From Microbacterium sp. (GTDB lineage: Bacteria > Actinomycetota > Actinomycetes > Actinomycetales > Microbacteriaceae): a stretch of 64,000 bases of DNA. The position numbers and the translations under genes are program-made. Shown piece after piece: positions 51,894 to 59,727 of the stretch; the stretch's first letter is position 1, and each line of letters starts with the position of its first letter. Location: the NCBI RefSeq assembly GCF_011620665.1, contig NZ_WOYQ01000049.1:1-64000 (forward strand). Direction: 5' to 3'. Below the pieces are notes generated by a model that saw only the letters and a program-made list of their open reading frames with translations, searched no databases and was not told where the DNA came from.

Positions 51894-52871
51894 TCAGCGG
51901 GTCGTGCCGTGGACCTTGGGCAATGCGCCGCCGGCGGCGGCGTTGCGGTCGGGCCGGAAATTCGAGAAGTCTGCACCGTCGACGTTGGTCACGAGCGCCA
52001 GCTCATCCTCGATGAGTGCGGCTTCCCATTCCTCCGGTCCCACGAGGGGCAGACGGACGCGGGGGCTCGAAATGCGGCCGAGGCCGTGGAGGATGTACTT
52101 CACGCTCACGGTCGCCGGGACGTGGGTCATGACGGCACGGACGAGTGGTTCGACGCTCCGGTGCGCCGCCGTGGCCGCGGCGAGGTCGCCGCGATTCACG
52201 GCGTCGACCATCGCCCGATAGGGGGCCGCGGAGATGTTCCCGGTCACCCCGACGAGTCCGGTCGCACCGATCGCCATGTGCGGGAGCGCATTGGCATCGT
52301 CGCCGGAGAAGTACATGAGGTCGGTCTGGTTGAGCACCCGGCTGACCTCGCTGAAGTCACCCTTGGCATCCTTGATCGCCAGGATATTGGGGTGCTTCGC
52401 AAGGCGCAGGATCGTCTCGTACTTGATGGGGACGCCCGTGCGGCCCGGGATGTCATACAGGATGACGGGGAGGTCGGTCGCGTCGGCGACGAGCCGGAAG
52501 TGCGTCAGGATGCCGGCCTGGGTGGGCTTGTTGTAGTACGGCGTGACGATCATGATGCCGTCGGCGCCGGCTTTCTCGCTCGCCCGATAGAGCTCGATCG
52601 CGTGGGCCGTCTCGTTCGACCCGCCGCCCGTGATGATCTTCGCGCGACCGCCGGCGACCGCCTTGCCGACCTCGACGAGTCTGAGCTTCTCGGGGTCGGT
52701 GAGGGTCGAGGTCTCGCCGGTCGTGCCCGTGACCACGATGCCGTCCGCACCGGCGGTGATGACGTCGTCCATGTGCTTCTCAACGGCGGCCCAATCGACC
52801 TCGCCATCGGCCGTCATCGGGGTGACGAGCGCGACGAGAACCTGTCCGAATGGGTTTCCCGTATGCGTCAT
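51894..52871 (-). CDS. dapA: 4-hydroxy-tetrahydrodipicolinate synthase
   Basis: This 325-aa (beta/alpha)8 aldolase condenses pyruvate with aspartate semialdehyde. TGTTGETSTLT, the catalytic Tyr region VILYDIPGRTG and Schiff-base Lys in ILAIKDAKGDF are visible. ATG 52871 has TAGCCT 6 nt upstream (leaderless). It starts the lysine and meso-DAP branch with dapB and dapF in this window. Confidence 0.95.
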   Translation of the reverse strand: MTHTGNPFGQVLVALVTPMTADGEVDWAAVEKHMDDVITAGADGIVVTGTTGETSTLTDPEKLRLVEVGKAVAGGRAKIITGGGSNETAHAIELYRASEKAGADGIMIVTPYYNKPTQAGILTHFRLVADATDLPVILYDIPGRTGVPIKYETILRLAKHPNILAIKDAKGDFSEVSRVLNQTDLMYFSGDDANALPHMAIGATGLVGVTGNISAAPYRAMVDAVNRGDLAAATAAHRSVEPLVRAVMTHVPATVSVKYILHGLGRISSPRVRLPLVGPEEWEAALIEDELALVTNVDGADFSNFRPDRNAAAGGALPKVHGTTR

Positions 52872-52913
52872 GATCCCAGGCTACCGGTTCCCGCCTACCC
52901 CGGTTCCGCGTCG

Positions 52914-53402
52914 TCAAGGGCGGACGAGCGTCAGGAAGCGGTACGTCACCCCGGTCCGGGAGAGCGCCCATTCGGTCGCCTCCACCGGTTCCCAGCCGTC
53001 ACGCCTCGGCGCGTGGGTATCGCCGGCGACCTCGATATCCAACTCCGTGACCTCCAGCACATCGGCCCGACCGATCGCCGACTCATACAGCCGCCCACCG
53101 CCGATGACCCAGGCGGACTCGTCATCGGCCACGAGCGCCAGCGCCTCGTCGAGGGATGCCGTGCGCTCCGCGCCGTCGGACGCCCAGGAATCCGCGGAAG
53201 TCACCACGATGTTGCGGCGATGCGGCAGCGGCCGGAAATGCGGCGGAAACGATTCCCACGTGCGACGCCCCATGATCACGGGATGCCCGGTCGTCACGTC
53301 CTTGAAGTGGGCCATGTCCTCCGGGACATGCCACGGCATCCCGCCGCGCGCGCCGATGACGCCCCCGCGGGCTTCCGCCCAGATGAGACCGACCCGGGTC
53401 AT
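52914..53402 (-). CDS. folA: Dihydrofolate reductase
   Basis: This 162-aa enzyme has [32 protein letters not shown] at the N-terminus (Met20-loop region and catalytic Asp/Glu equivalent) and GRRTWESFP. It regenerates tetrahydrofolate after thymidylate synthase, whose gene overlaps upstream by 4 nt. Confidence 0.95.
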   Translation of the reverse strand: MTRVGLIWAEARGGVIGARGGMPWHVPEDMAHFKDVTTGHPVIMGRRTWESFPPHFRPLPHRRNIVVTSADSWASDGAERTASLDEALALVADDESAWVIGGGRLYESAIGRADVLEVTELDIEVAGDTHAPRRDGWEPVEATEWALSRTGVTYRFLTLVRP

Positions 53403-54214
53403 ACCGCGACGTCCCCGCGAATGGCGGGATGGTGCTGGTAGTCCTCGACGAGGATGTCCTCGAACGCGTAGTCGAAGATCGAATCCGGCGTCCGCGCGAA
53501 CCGCAGCCGCGGGGAGGGGAACGCGTCCCGTGAGAGCTGTTCCCGCACCTGCTCGACGTGGTTGTCATAGATGTGGCAATCGCCACCGGTCCAGACGAAC
53601 TCCCCCGGCTCGAGACCGGTCTGCTGCGCGATCATCAGCGTGAGCAGGGCGTAGGAGGCGATGTTGAAGGGCACGCCGAGGAACATGTCGGCACTGCGCT
53701 GATAGAGCTGGCACGAGAGCCTGCCACCCGAGACGTAGAACTGGAACAGGGCATGGCAGGGGGCGAGCGCCATGTGCGGAATGTCTGCCGGGTTCCACGC
53801 AGAGACGATGAGACGGCGTGAATCCGGGGTCGCACGGATCTGCGCGATCACATCGCTGATCTGATCGATCTGTCCCCCGGACGGCGTCGGCCAGGAACGC
53901 CACTGCACCCCATACACAGGTCCGAGCTCGCCGGCGTCATCGGCCCATTCGTCCCAGATCGTCACGCCGTGTTCCTGAAGCCAGGCGACGTTCGATTCGC
54001 CCCGGAGGAACCAGAGGAGCTCATACGCGATCGACTTCATGTGCACACGCTTGGTCGTGATGAGCGGGAAGCCGTCGGCCAGGTCGAAGCGGATCTGCCT
54101 GCCGAACACACTCGTGGTGCCCGTCCCGGTGCGGTCGTCCTTGTGCACACCGTGCTCAAGGACGTCGGCCAGCAGATCCTCGTAAGGGGTGGGGATGACC
54201 TCGACGGCGCTCAC
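53399..54214 (-). CDS. thyA: Thymidylate synthase
   Basis: This 271-aa enzyme converts dUMP to dTMP using methylene-THF. The catalytic Cys is in [14 protein letters not shown] and the nucleotide-binding [20 protein letters not shown] follows. The start is GTG 54214 ([15 protein letters not shown]) with TAGTCT 7 nt upstream (leaderless); the track start is 17 codons too early. It forms a coupled pair with folA. Confidence 0.95.
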   Translation of the reverse strand: MSAVEVIPTPYEDLLADVLEHGVHKDDRTGTGTTSVFGRQIRFDLADGFPLITTKRVHMKSIAYELLWFLRGESNVAWLQEHGVTIWDEWADDAGELGPVYGVQWRSWPTPSGGQIDQISDVIAQIRATPDSRRLIVSAWNPADIPHMALAPCHALFQFYVSGGRLSCQLYQRSADMFLGVPFNIASYALLTLMIAQQTGLEPGEFVWTGGDCHIYDNHVEQVREQLSRDAFPSPRLRFARTPDSIFDYAFEDILVEDYQHHPAIRGDVAV

Positions 54215-54316
54215 GCAGGTCAGACTACCCGCGCCACGCTTCTGCCAGAGGAAACGTGACGTCATCTAAGGCCGGGATCAGGGCCAGGCGCACCCGGGCG
54301 GATAGACTGCCACGCT

Positions 54317-54754
54317 ATGACCCTGTCGGATGCCGTCCTCATCCTCGCTGCATTGCTCGTGGTCACGATCGGCATCGGCGCCTCCCTCCGCTGGCGGCAG
54401 AATCGTCCTCGTCACCAGGATCCGAGCGAAATCGTGCAACCGCAGCGGCTGGGCGCCGCGGCGCTCGGTGAGCGCGCAACCCTGCTGCAGTTCAGTACTG
54501 AGATGTGCGCGCGGTGCCCCGGCGTCCATCGCACGCTGAGTGCGATCGCCGACAACAACGACGGCGTGCTGCATCTCGACGTCGACCTGACCCACCGCCC
54601 GGACATCGCCCAGCACTTCCACGTGCTGCAGACGCCGACCACCCTCATCGTCGACGGCGACGGCGTCGTCCAGACCCGCTTCGGCGGCACGCCTCGGCGC
54701 GACGTCATCGAGCTCGAGCTCGCGCGCGTGACAGCCGTGCGCGCCCCGGTCTGA
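54317..54754 (+). CDS. Membrane-anchored thioredoxin-like protein
   Basis: This 145-aa protein has an N-terminal transmembrane helix (residues about 5-24) and a thioredoxin fold. The CxxC is CARC in FSTEMCARCPGVHR rather than CGPC, and a cis-Pro region TPTTLIVDGDG is present. The redox partner is unknown. ATG 54317 has TAGACT 8 nt upstream (leaderless). It starts a plus-strand group with an OsmC remnant and an epimerase. Confidence 0.82.
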   Translation: MTLSDAVLILAALLVVTIGIGASLRWRQNRPRHQDPSEIVQPQRLGAAALGERATLLQFSTEMCARCPGVHRTLSAIADNNDGVLHLDVDLTHRPDIAQHFHVLQTPTTLIVDGDGVVQTRFGGTPRRDVIELELARVTAVRAPV

Positions 54755-54857
54755 TCGTCCTCACGACACCTGTTCCCCTGTCGGTGACTGCGGTCTAGGC
54801 TCAACGAGAGGCGAGCGCGCGCCGCCGTCGATTCCGCCGATCCGCACAGGAGGGCCC

Positions 54858-55061
54858 ATGAGCGTCACGAGCGAAGCGAGCACGAGCTGGAAAGGCAACC
54901 TCGCCGACGGCGCGGGCGACGTCGCTCTCCGCGTCGACGCAGTCATGCCGGGCCTTGCGGCAGATGACTTCGCTCGGATCGCCGCGGAGGCCAAGACCGG
55001 CGGTCCCGTCTCGGCCGCCCCCAGCGGCATCGAGATCACGGTCGAGGCGACGCTTGCCTGA
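54858..55061 (+). pseudogene. OsmC/Ohr-like gene with internal deletion
   Basis: This 67-codon ORF has a good AGGAGG before ATG 54858. Its first 25 codons (MSVTSEASTSWKGNLADGAGDVALR) match the start of OsmC-type organic-hydroperoxide reductases. The last 40 (MPGLAADDFARIAAEAKTGGPVSAAPSGIEITVEATLA) match the end. From memory, full-length relatives are about 140 aa, so about 75 central residues are missing in frame. Both peroxidatic cysteines are gone; the second (usually NCPVSKAL) is now GGPVSAAP. It is most likely a decayed gene, or a non-enzymatic remnant still translated. Confidence 0.75.
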
Positions 55062-55965
55062 GACCCTCGTAGAGGTCACCGATCGAGTGGTCGTCGCCGG
55101 GGCATCCGGGTTGATCGGTCGCGCGCTCGTCGACTCTCTTCGCGCCGACGGGATCGCAGTCACCCGGCTCGTACGTCGACCGGCCGAAGCGGCTGACGAG
55201 CGGGCCTGGGATCCAGGCAACGCGCCCCTCAATCCGGCGATCCTGCGCGGCGCCCGAGCAGTCGTGGGTCTGAACGGAGCCAGCATCGGCCGCTTCCCAT
55301 GGACAGCCCGGTACAAGCGCGAGCTGCTCTGGTCACGACTCACCCCGACCCAGACTCTCACCGCGGCGCTCGGCGAACTGGGCCCCGAGGGCCCCGCGTT
55401 CGTGTCGGCATCCGCCGTCGGCTACTACCCTTCCGCCCCCGGAGCGGTCCTCACCGAGGACTCGCCGCGCGGTGATGAGTTCCTCTCGGACCTCTGCGGT
55501 GAGTGGGAGTCCGCGGCGCAGCGCGCACCCGGCCGCGTCGCCCTCTTGCGCACCGCGCCGATCGTGCATCCCGAAGGTGTGCTGAAGCCGCTCATGCTTC
55601 TCACGAACCTCGGAGTCTCCGGCCCGATCGGCCGAGGCACGCAGGTATGGCCGTGGATCTCCCTCGCCGACGAGGTGCGCGCGATCCGGCACGTCATCGA
55701 CTCTGACCTGGCAGGTCCGGTCAACCTCACGGGACCTGCCCGCGCCACCGCGAACGATCTCGGCTTCGCGCTTGCACGGCGGATGAACCGGCCCTATCTG
55801 TTGCGTGCGCCGGAGTGGGCGATCTCACTCGTCCTCGGTCGCGACGCGACACGATCCCTGCTGACGGGCGACATGAACGTGGTGCCGCTGGCCCTGCAGA
55901 CATCCGGCTTCACGTTCACACACCCCACGGTCGAGGACGCCGTCGCTGCAGCGGTTGCCGCCTAG
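55054..55965 (+). CDS. TIGR01777-family epimerase (NAD-dependent, YfcH-like)
   Basis: This 303-aa SDR-type protein has the Rossmann motif VVVAGASGLIGRALVDSL, SASAVGYY near residue 122 and the C-terminal DUF1731 domain. The natural substrate is unknown. The start is uncertain. TTG 55054 (LPETLVEVTDR) has GAGG 6 nt upstream and overlaps the OsmC remnant by 8 nt; GTG 55087 is an alternative. Its stop shares a CTAG palindrome with the opposite-strand gene. Confidence 0.85.
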   Translation: MPETLVEVTDRVVVAGASGLIGRALVDSLRADGIAVTRLVRRPAEAADERAWDPGNAPLNPAILRGARAVVGLNGASIGRFPWTARYKRELLWSRLTPTQTLTAALGELGPEGPAFVSASAVGYYPSAPGAVLTEDSPRGDEFLSDLCGEWESAAQRAPGRVALLRTAPIVHPEGVLKPLMLLTNLGVSGPIGRGTQVWPWISLADEVRAIRHVIDSDLAGPVNLTGPARATANDLGFALARRMNRPYLLRAPEWAISLVLGRDATRSLLTGDMNVVPLALQTSGFTFTHPTVEDAVAAAVAA

Positions 55966-56402
55966 CGGCCGCGCTCGAGCGCGATCGCGGTGCGAATCGC
56001 CTGCCGCGCGCGGCGGCGGTCTCCCGCGCCGTCGTAGGCCAGTCCCACGCGAAACCACGCACGCCAATCATCCGGGTGAGCCTCGACGTCGGCGCGATAC
56101 GCGGGGAAGAGCTCGTCGACCTGATCGCGCTGGGGACGGCCGCTCGGGCGGACATCGAGCTCGTCTGAGGGCAGGCCGCCCTCGTCTTCGAGGCGAGCCG
56201 CCAGGGCAGAGGCGCGCATACCGAAGCGGATCTCACGCCAGATCGCCCACGCGGCGATGAGCGGCAGAACGACGAGCGCGATCCCCATGACGATGCCGGC
56301 GGGCTGCTGTGAGCCGAGCAGCAGCCACGCCCGCTGCCCGACGAGCAGGATGTAGAGCGCCAGCAGTGCCGCCATGACGGCCACGCCGATCCGGGCGCTC
56401 AT
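55962..56402 (-). CDS. Membrane protein with TPR-like C-terminus
   Basis: This 146-aa protein has two transmembrane helices (residues about 5-25 and 37-58). A cytoplasmic tail follows containing one TPR-like helix pair, DDWRAWFRVGLAYDGAGDRRRARQAIRTAIAL. I do not recognise a specific family. The start ATG overlaps the dapB stop by 4 nt, so it is expressed after dapB. It may scaffold protein interactions at the membrane; that is an inference. Confidence 0.75.
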   Translation of the reverse strand: MSARIGVAVMAALLALYILLVGQRAWLLLGSQQPAGIVMGIALVVLPLIAAWAIWREIRFGMRASALAARLEDEGGLPSDELDVRPSGRPQRDQVDELFPAYRADVEAHPDDWRAWFRVGLAYDGAGDRRRARQAIRTAIALERGR

Positions 56403-57214
56403 GCGCCCGTGGTGCGGGCGACCTGACCCGGCACGCCGCCTTCGTCGACCGGCGCCGAAGATCGCACGAGCGGAGTCCGCAGGCCGATGTCGATGAGTGA
56501 ATCGAGGCCGACGATGACTCCCCGGGCGTCGCGGGCGGCGGCGAGCGCGACGCGGATGCCCGGCCCGTAGGCGGCGGCCGGGTCCACGGTGTCGTGGATG
56601 AGGGTGAGCGCCTCACCGGGTCCCGAGAGGATCGTCTCCTGCCGCGCGATGATCCCGGGGCGACGCAGCGAGTGCACGGGAATGCTCGCCACCTGCTGGC
56701 CGCGAGCCCGCTGGTCGGCATAGGGGGACTCGACGGGCCCGACGTCCCGTCGAGCAGCGGCGATGAGCTCGGCTGTGCGCACAGCAGTGCCGCTCGGCGA
56801 GTCGACTTTGGTCTCGCGGTGGGTTTCGACGATCTCGATCGATGGGAAGAACGGGGCGGCGGCGGCGGCGAGCGCCGAAGCGATCACCGAGCCGAGCGAG
56901 AAGTTGGGGATGAACACCGCGCCGGTGCCGGATGCCTCCACCAGGGGCCGCACGAGCGCGATGCGTTCGGCCGACCAGCCGGAGGTGCCGACGAGCACGT
57001 TCAGCCCGCGCTCGATCGCAGCCCGCACCACGCTGATCGACACGGCGGGAGTGGACGCATCGATGACGAGGTCGGCCCCGTCGATTTCGGTCAGGTCGCT
57101 GGACGATCCGAGCAGTGCCACCGTCTCGAACCCCTCGGTGCCCTCGACGACGGACGCGATGATCGCTCCCAGCTTGCCGGTTCCGCCCACGAGAGCCACG
57201 CGCGTCGTCGTCAT
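56399..57214 (-). CDS. dapB: 4-hydroxy-tetrahydrodipicolinate reductase
   Basis: This 271-aa NAD(P)H reductase has GGTGKLGAIIASVVEG at the N-terminus. The active-site stretch is EIVETHRETKVDSPSGTAV. The catalytic His and Lys are present, but the second His of the usual E-x-H-H-x-x-K motif is Arg. ATG 57214 has TAGGCT 6 nt upstream (leaderless). It works after DapA. Confidence 0.92.
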   Translation of the reverse strand: MTTTRVALVGGTGKLGAIIASVVEGTEGFETVALLGSSSDLTEIDGADLVIDASTPAVSISVVRAAIERGLNVLVGTSGWSAERIALVRPLVEASGTGAVFIPNFSLGSVIASALAAAAAPFFPSIEIVETHRETKVDSPSGTAVRTAELIAAARRDVGPVESPYADQRARGQQVASIPVHSLRRPGIIARQETILSGPGEALTLIHDTVDPAAAYGPGIRVALAAARDARGVIVGLDSLIDIGLRTPLVRSSAPVDEGGVPGQVARTTGA

Positions 57215-57258
57215 GCTCCCAGCCTACGGGGCGGGCGCGCCGCGTTACGCTCGGACGC

Positions 57259-57735
57259 ATGGTGAGCCTGCTGCCGATCCCGGCCGATGACCCACGCGCC
57301 CTCGCGCTGCTGACGGAATACTTCGAGATGCGCGGTGAGGTGTTCCCGAAGGGTCAGACCTATCGCCCGGTGTTCCCGGATGCGTCCGCCTTCAGCCCGC
57401 CCGCGGGTGTCTTTCTGATCGCCGTCGACGACGAGGGCAATGAGGTCGGATGCGGCGGCATCCGGCGCATCGCCGACGGTCCGGACGGCGTCCGCTACGA
57501 GGTGAAACACCTGTACCTCGCTCCCGAGACGCGGCGCCGCGGCTGGGGACGCGTGCTCCTCGAGGGCCTCGAAGCGCAGGCGCGTGAGTGGGGGGCCGTA
57601 GACCTCGTACTCGACACGCACCACACGCTCGAAGCGGCCGGGCGCCTCTACGCGCGAACCGGCTTCATCGCGATCGAGCCCTACAACGACAACCCGAACG
57701 CGACGCGCTGGTACGGGAAGTCGCTGCGCGCGTGA
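57259..57735 (+). CDS. GNAT-family N-acetyltransferase
   Basis: This 158-aa acetyltransferase has the acetyl-CoA loop VKHLYLAPETRRRGWGRVLLEGLEAQAREWGAVDLVLDTHHTLEAAGRLY and ends IAIEPYNDNPNATRWYGKSL, common in MarR-associated GNATs. The substrate is unknown. ATG 57259 has TACGCT 7 nt upstream (leaderless). Confidence 0.9.
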   Translation: MVSLLPIPADDPRALALLTEYFEMRGEVFPKGQTYRPVFPDASAFSPPAGVFLIAVDDEGNEVGCGGIRRIADGPDGVRYEVKHLYLAPETRRRGWGRVLLEGLEAQAREWGAVDLVLDTHHTLEAAGRLYARTGFIAIEPYNDNPNATRWYGKSLRA

Positions 57736-57756
57736 CGCCGGAGCACGGTCGCACGG

Positions 57757-58356
57757 TCAGACCGGCGGGAGCTCCGGGAGACCGGTGCGCAGCTCGAACG
57801 GCAGGTGAGCCAGGTCGTTGTGTGAAACGAGCGTCCATGGCCGCCCGGGCCGCTGCGCGAGAACCGTGAGTCCGCAGTGCGCCTGGTTGATCGTCATCCA
57901 TCGCCACGGTGGCGCGTCCAGCACCTCGCGGACGAACCAGGCGATGACGAAGTTGTGGGTGATCAGGAGCTCATGCGCCTCGGCCTTGCGCACGAGGAAC
58001 TCCGAGACGGCATCGGCCATCTGCGCGCCGCCCGCGTCGACATCGGCGTCGCTGAACGACCCGAAGAACGACTCGTACACCGCGGGGGTGTCGGGCGTCA
58101 TCCCGGTCGGAATGCAGTCGAACAGCAGCGGCGAGGGCCGCGGGTCGACGGCGGGCAGGCGATCGCCGACGGCACGGGCGGTCTCGGCTGCGCGGTCGAG
58201 CGGGGAATGCCACACGGCATCCAGCGGGACGCCGGACAGCCGGTCTGCAAGGAGCTCCGCCTGGCGCCGCCCCCGAGGCGACAGGGGGCCGTCCTCAAGC
58301 CCGTGTTCCGCGTCCAGGTGCTCGCCGTGCCGCACCAGGTAAAGATAGTGCGTCAC
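57757..58356 (-). CDS. Histidine phosphatase family protein
   Basis: This 199-aa phosphoglycerate-mutase-like phosphatase has YLYLVRHGEHLDAEHGLEDGPLSPRGRRQAE with the phosphorylated His at residue 10. The second catalytic His is probably in ELLITHNFVIAWFVREVL. The substrate is unknown. The start is GTG 58356. A perfect palindrome lies 35-49 nt upstream. Confidence 0.9.
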   Translation of the reverse strand: MTHYLYLVRHGEHLDAEHGLEDGPLSPRGRRQAELLADRLSGVPLDAVWHSPLDRAAETARAVGDRLPAVDPRPSPLLFDCIPTGMTPDTPAVYESFFGSFSDADVDAGGAQMADAVSEFLVRKAEAHELLITHNFVIAWFVREVLDAPPWRWMTINQAHCGLTVLAQRPGRPWTLVSHNDLAHLPFELRTGLPELPPV

Positions 58357-58390
58357 GTCACGCTCATCTCGTCGCGGCCGGATCTGGGGC

Positions 58391-58405
58391 GGGTGGATTC
58401 CACCC
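58391..58405 (-). promoter_or_regulatory. Perfect 15-bp palindrome before the phosphatase gene
   Basis: GGGTGGATTCCACCC has 7-bp perfect arms around a single T. A TAGGGT -10-like box abuts it on the minus strand. It may be an operator for the phosphatase gene or a short terminator for the upstream aldo/keto reductase gene. Confidence 0.45.
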
Positions 58406-58433
58406 TACGTCAGGCCCGGGCGGCCGCGCAGGA

Positions 58434-59462
58434 CTATTGTGCGGCTCGGTCGATATCGGTCAGGTGTGTACGACTGAGCTGCGGGCCGACACCCTGGACG
58501 AGTTCTTCGACGTGAGCGACGGCGTAGGTGTTGACGATCGGCGCCACCACGGTGCGCTGCGCCAGCAGCCAGGCGATGGCCACCGCCGCAGTCGGAATCA
58601 ACAGCTCTGCGCCCACCTTGTCGAGCGCCCGAAGAGTGCGCGTGCCGCGCCGATTCATCGCCGCGGCCAACTGTGCTCCGCGCACCGAGGGCGCCATCCC
58701 CGCGCGGGAACGGTGCGCTCCGGCGAGATAGCCGTGTTCGAGCGCCTGAGATGGTGTCACCGCGATTCCCTGCGCTCCGGCGACGAGCCTCAGATCGCCG
58801 TCGAACTCGTTGCGATGCAGGACGTTGTAGGGAACATCCGACACCGTCAGGCGTGGATATCCGGCCGATGCCAGAATTCGCGCCTCGACCAGCTGAGCCG
58901 CCGAATATCCGTGCGCACCGAGCGCCCTCACCTTACCGGTCTCGACGAGCCACGCGGCCGTCGCAAGAGTGTCCTCAAGCGCCGTGATCCTGTCTGCCGT
59001 GGCATCGAGGTACAAGACCTCGATCCGGTCCGTCTGCAGACGGGTGAGCGAGGCCTCGACCGACCGGACGAGGTTGACCGCACCGAGCCCGGGATGATCT
59101 GGATGGGCGCCGACGCGGACGGCCACGACAGTCTCGTCGCGCTCGCCGCGGTTCTTCATCCACTGCCCGATGATGTGCTCGCTGCGACCGGTCGAGTAGC
59201 TGTCGGAGGTGTGGATCGCGTTGCCCCCGCGGCTGCGGTAGACGTCCAGAATCGAGTGAGCCGCGCCGGAGTCGACGTGCCAGCCGAACTCGGCACCACC
59301 CAGCATGAGCGGAAAGACCTGCAGCCCGGTCTCCCCCAGAGGAACTCGCACGGTGGCGCCGATCGCAGCACCCTGAACCGGAACGGGGGACGATGGATGC
59401 GGCGCGGGCGCGATTTCGGGACCCTCCGAAGGAAGCGAAGTCCCCACTCCGCGCACGCCCAT
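58434..59462 (-). CDS. Aldo/keto reductase-fold protein lacking most of the catalytic tetrad
   Basis: This 342-aa AKR-family TIM barrel is recognisable from VRVPLGETGLQVFPLMLGGAEFGW and SLTRLQTDRIEVLYLDA...LVETGKVRALGAHGYSA. The catalytic Asp-Tyr-Lys-His set is altered. Asp is His (AIHTSDSY), Tyr is kept, Lys is Arg (VVAVRVG for VVATKVG), and His is Asp (LYLDATAD). It may have no reductase activity. ATG 59462 has GAGGGG upstream; the track start 27 nt earlier lacks one. Residues 1-40 are a Pro-rich extension. Confidence 0.82.
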   Translation of the reverse strand: MGVRGVGTSLPSEGPEIAPAPHPSSPVPVQGAAIGATVRVPLGETGLQVFPLMLGGAEFGWHVDSGAAHSILDVYRSRGGNAIHTSDSYSTGRSEHIIGQWMKNRGERDETVVAVRVGAHPDHPGLGAVNLVRSVEASLTRLQTDRIEVLYLDATADRITALEDTLATAAWLVETGKVRALGAHGYSAAQLVEARILASAGYPRLTVSDVPYNVLHRNEFDGDLRLVAGAQGIAVTPSQALEHGYLAGAHRSRAGMAPSVRGAQLAAAMNRRGTRTLRALDKVGAELLIPTAAVAIAWLLAQRTVVAPIVNTYAVAHVEELVQGVGPQLSRTHLTDIDRAAQ

Positions 59463-59650
59463 CTCACACCCCTCATCGCTGGGGCGCATCTACGTTTCCG
59501 CACCCCGATGCGTACCTCCGAGAGTAGAGCAGCCCTCCGTGAACATCGGGTCCTGCATCGATCGCGCGGTAAACATTCGATAACGCTTCGGGCCCACGGG
59601 AGACCCGGTCAGCTTCTCTGCGCCCACTCGGGCGACGCGCGCGTGAACGA

Positions 59651-59693
59651 ACGGATGCCCGCCCCTCCGGAACGGGGGGAGGCGGGCATCCGT
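59651..59693 (-). terminator. Terminator of pnp
   Basis: ACGGATGCCCGCC and GGCGGGCATCCGT form a 13-bp perfect stem with extra G-C pairing inside. It begins about 35 nt past the pnp stop. Confidence 0.75.
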
Positions 59694-59727
59694 CATCTCA
59701 CACCAACGCTGGGACAGGCCGGGCGGA

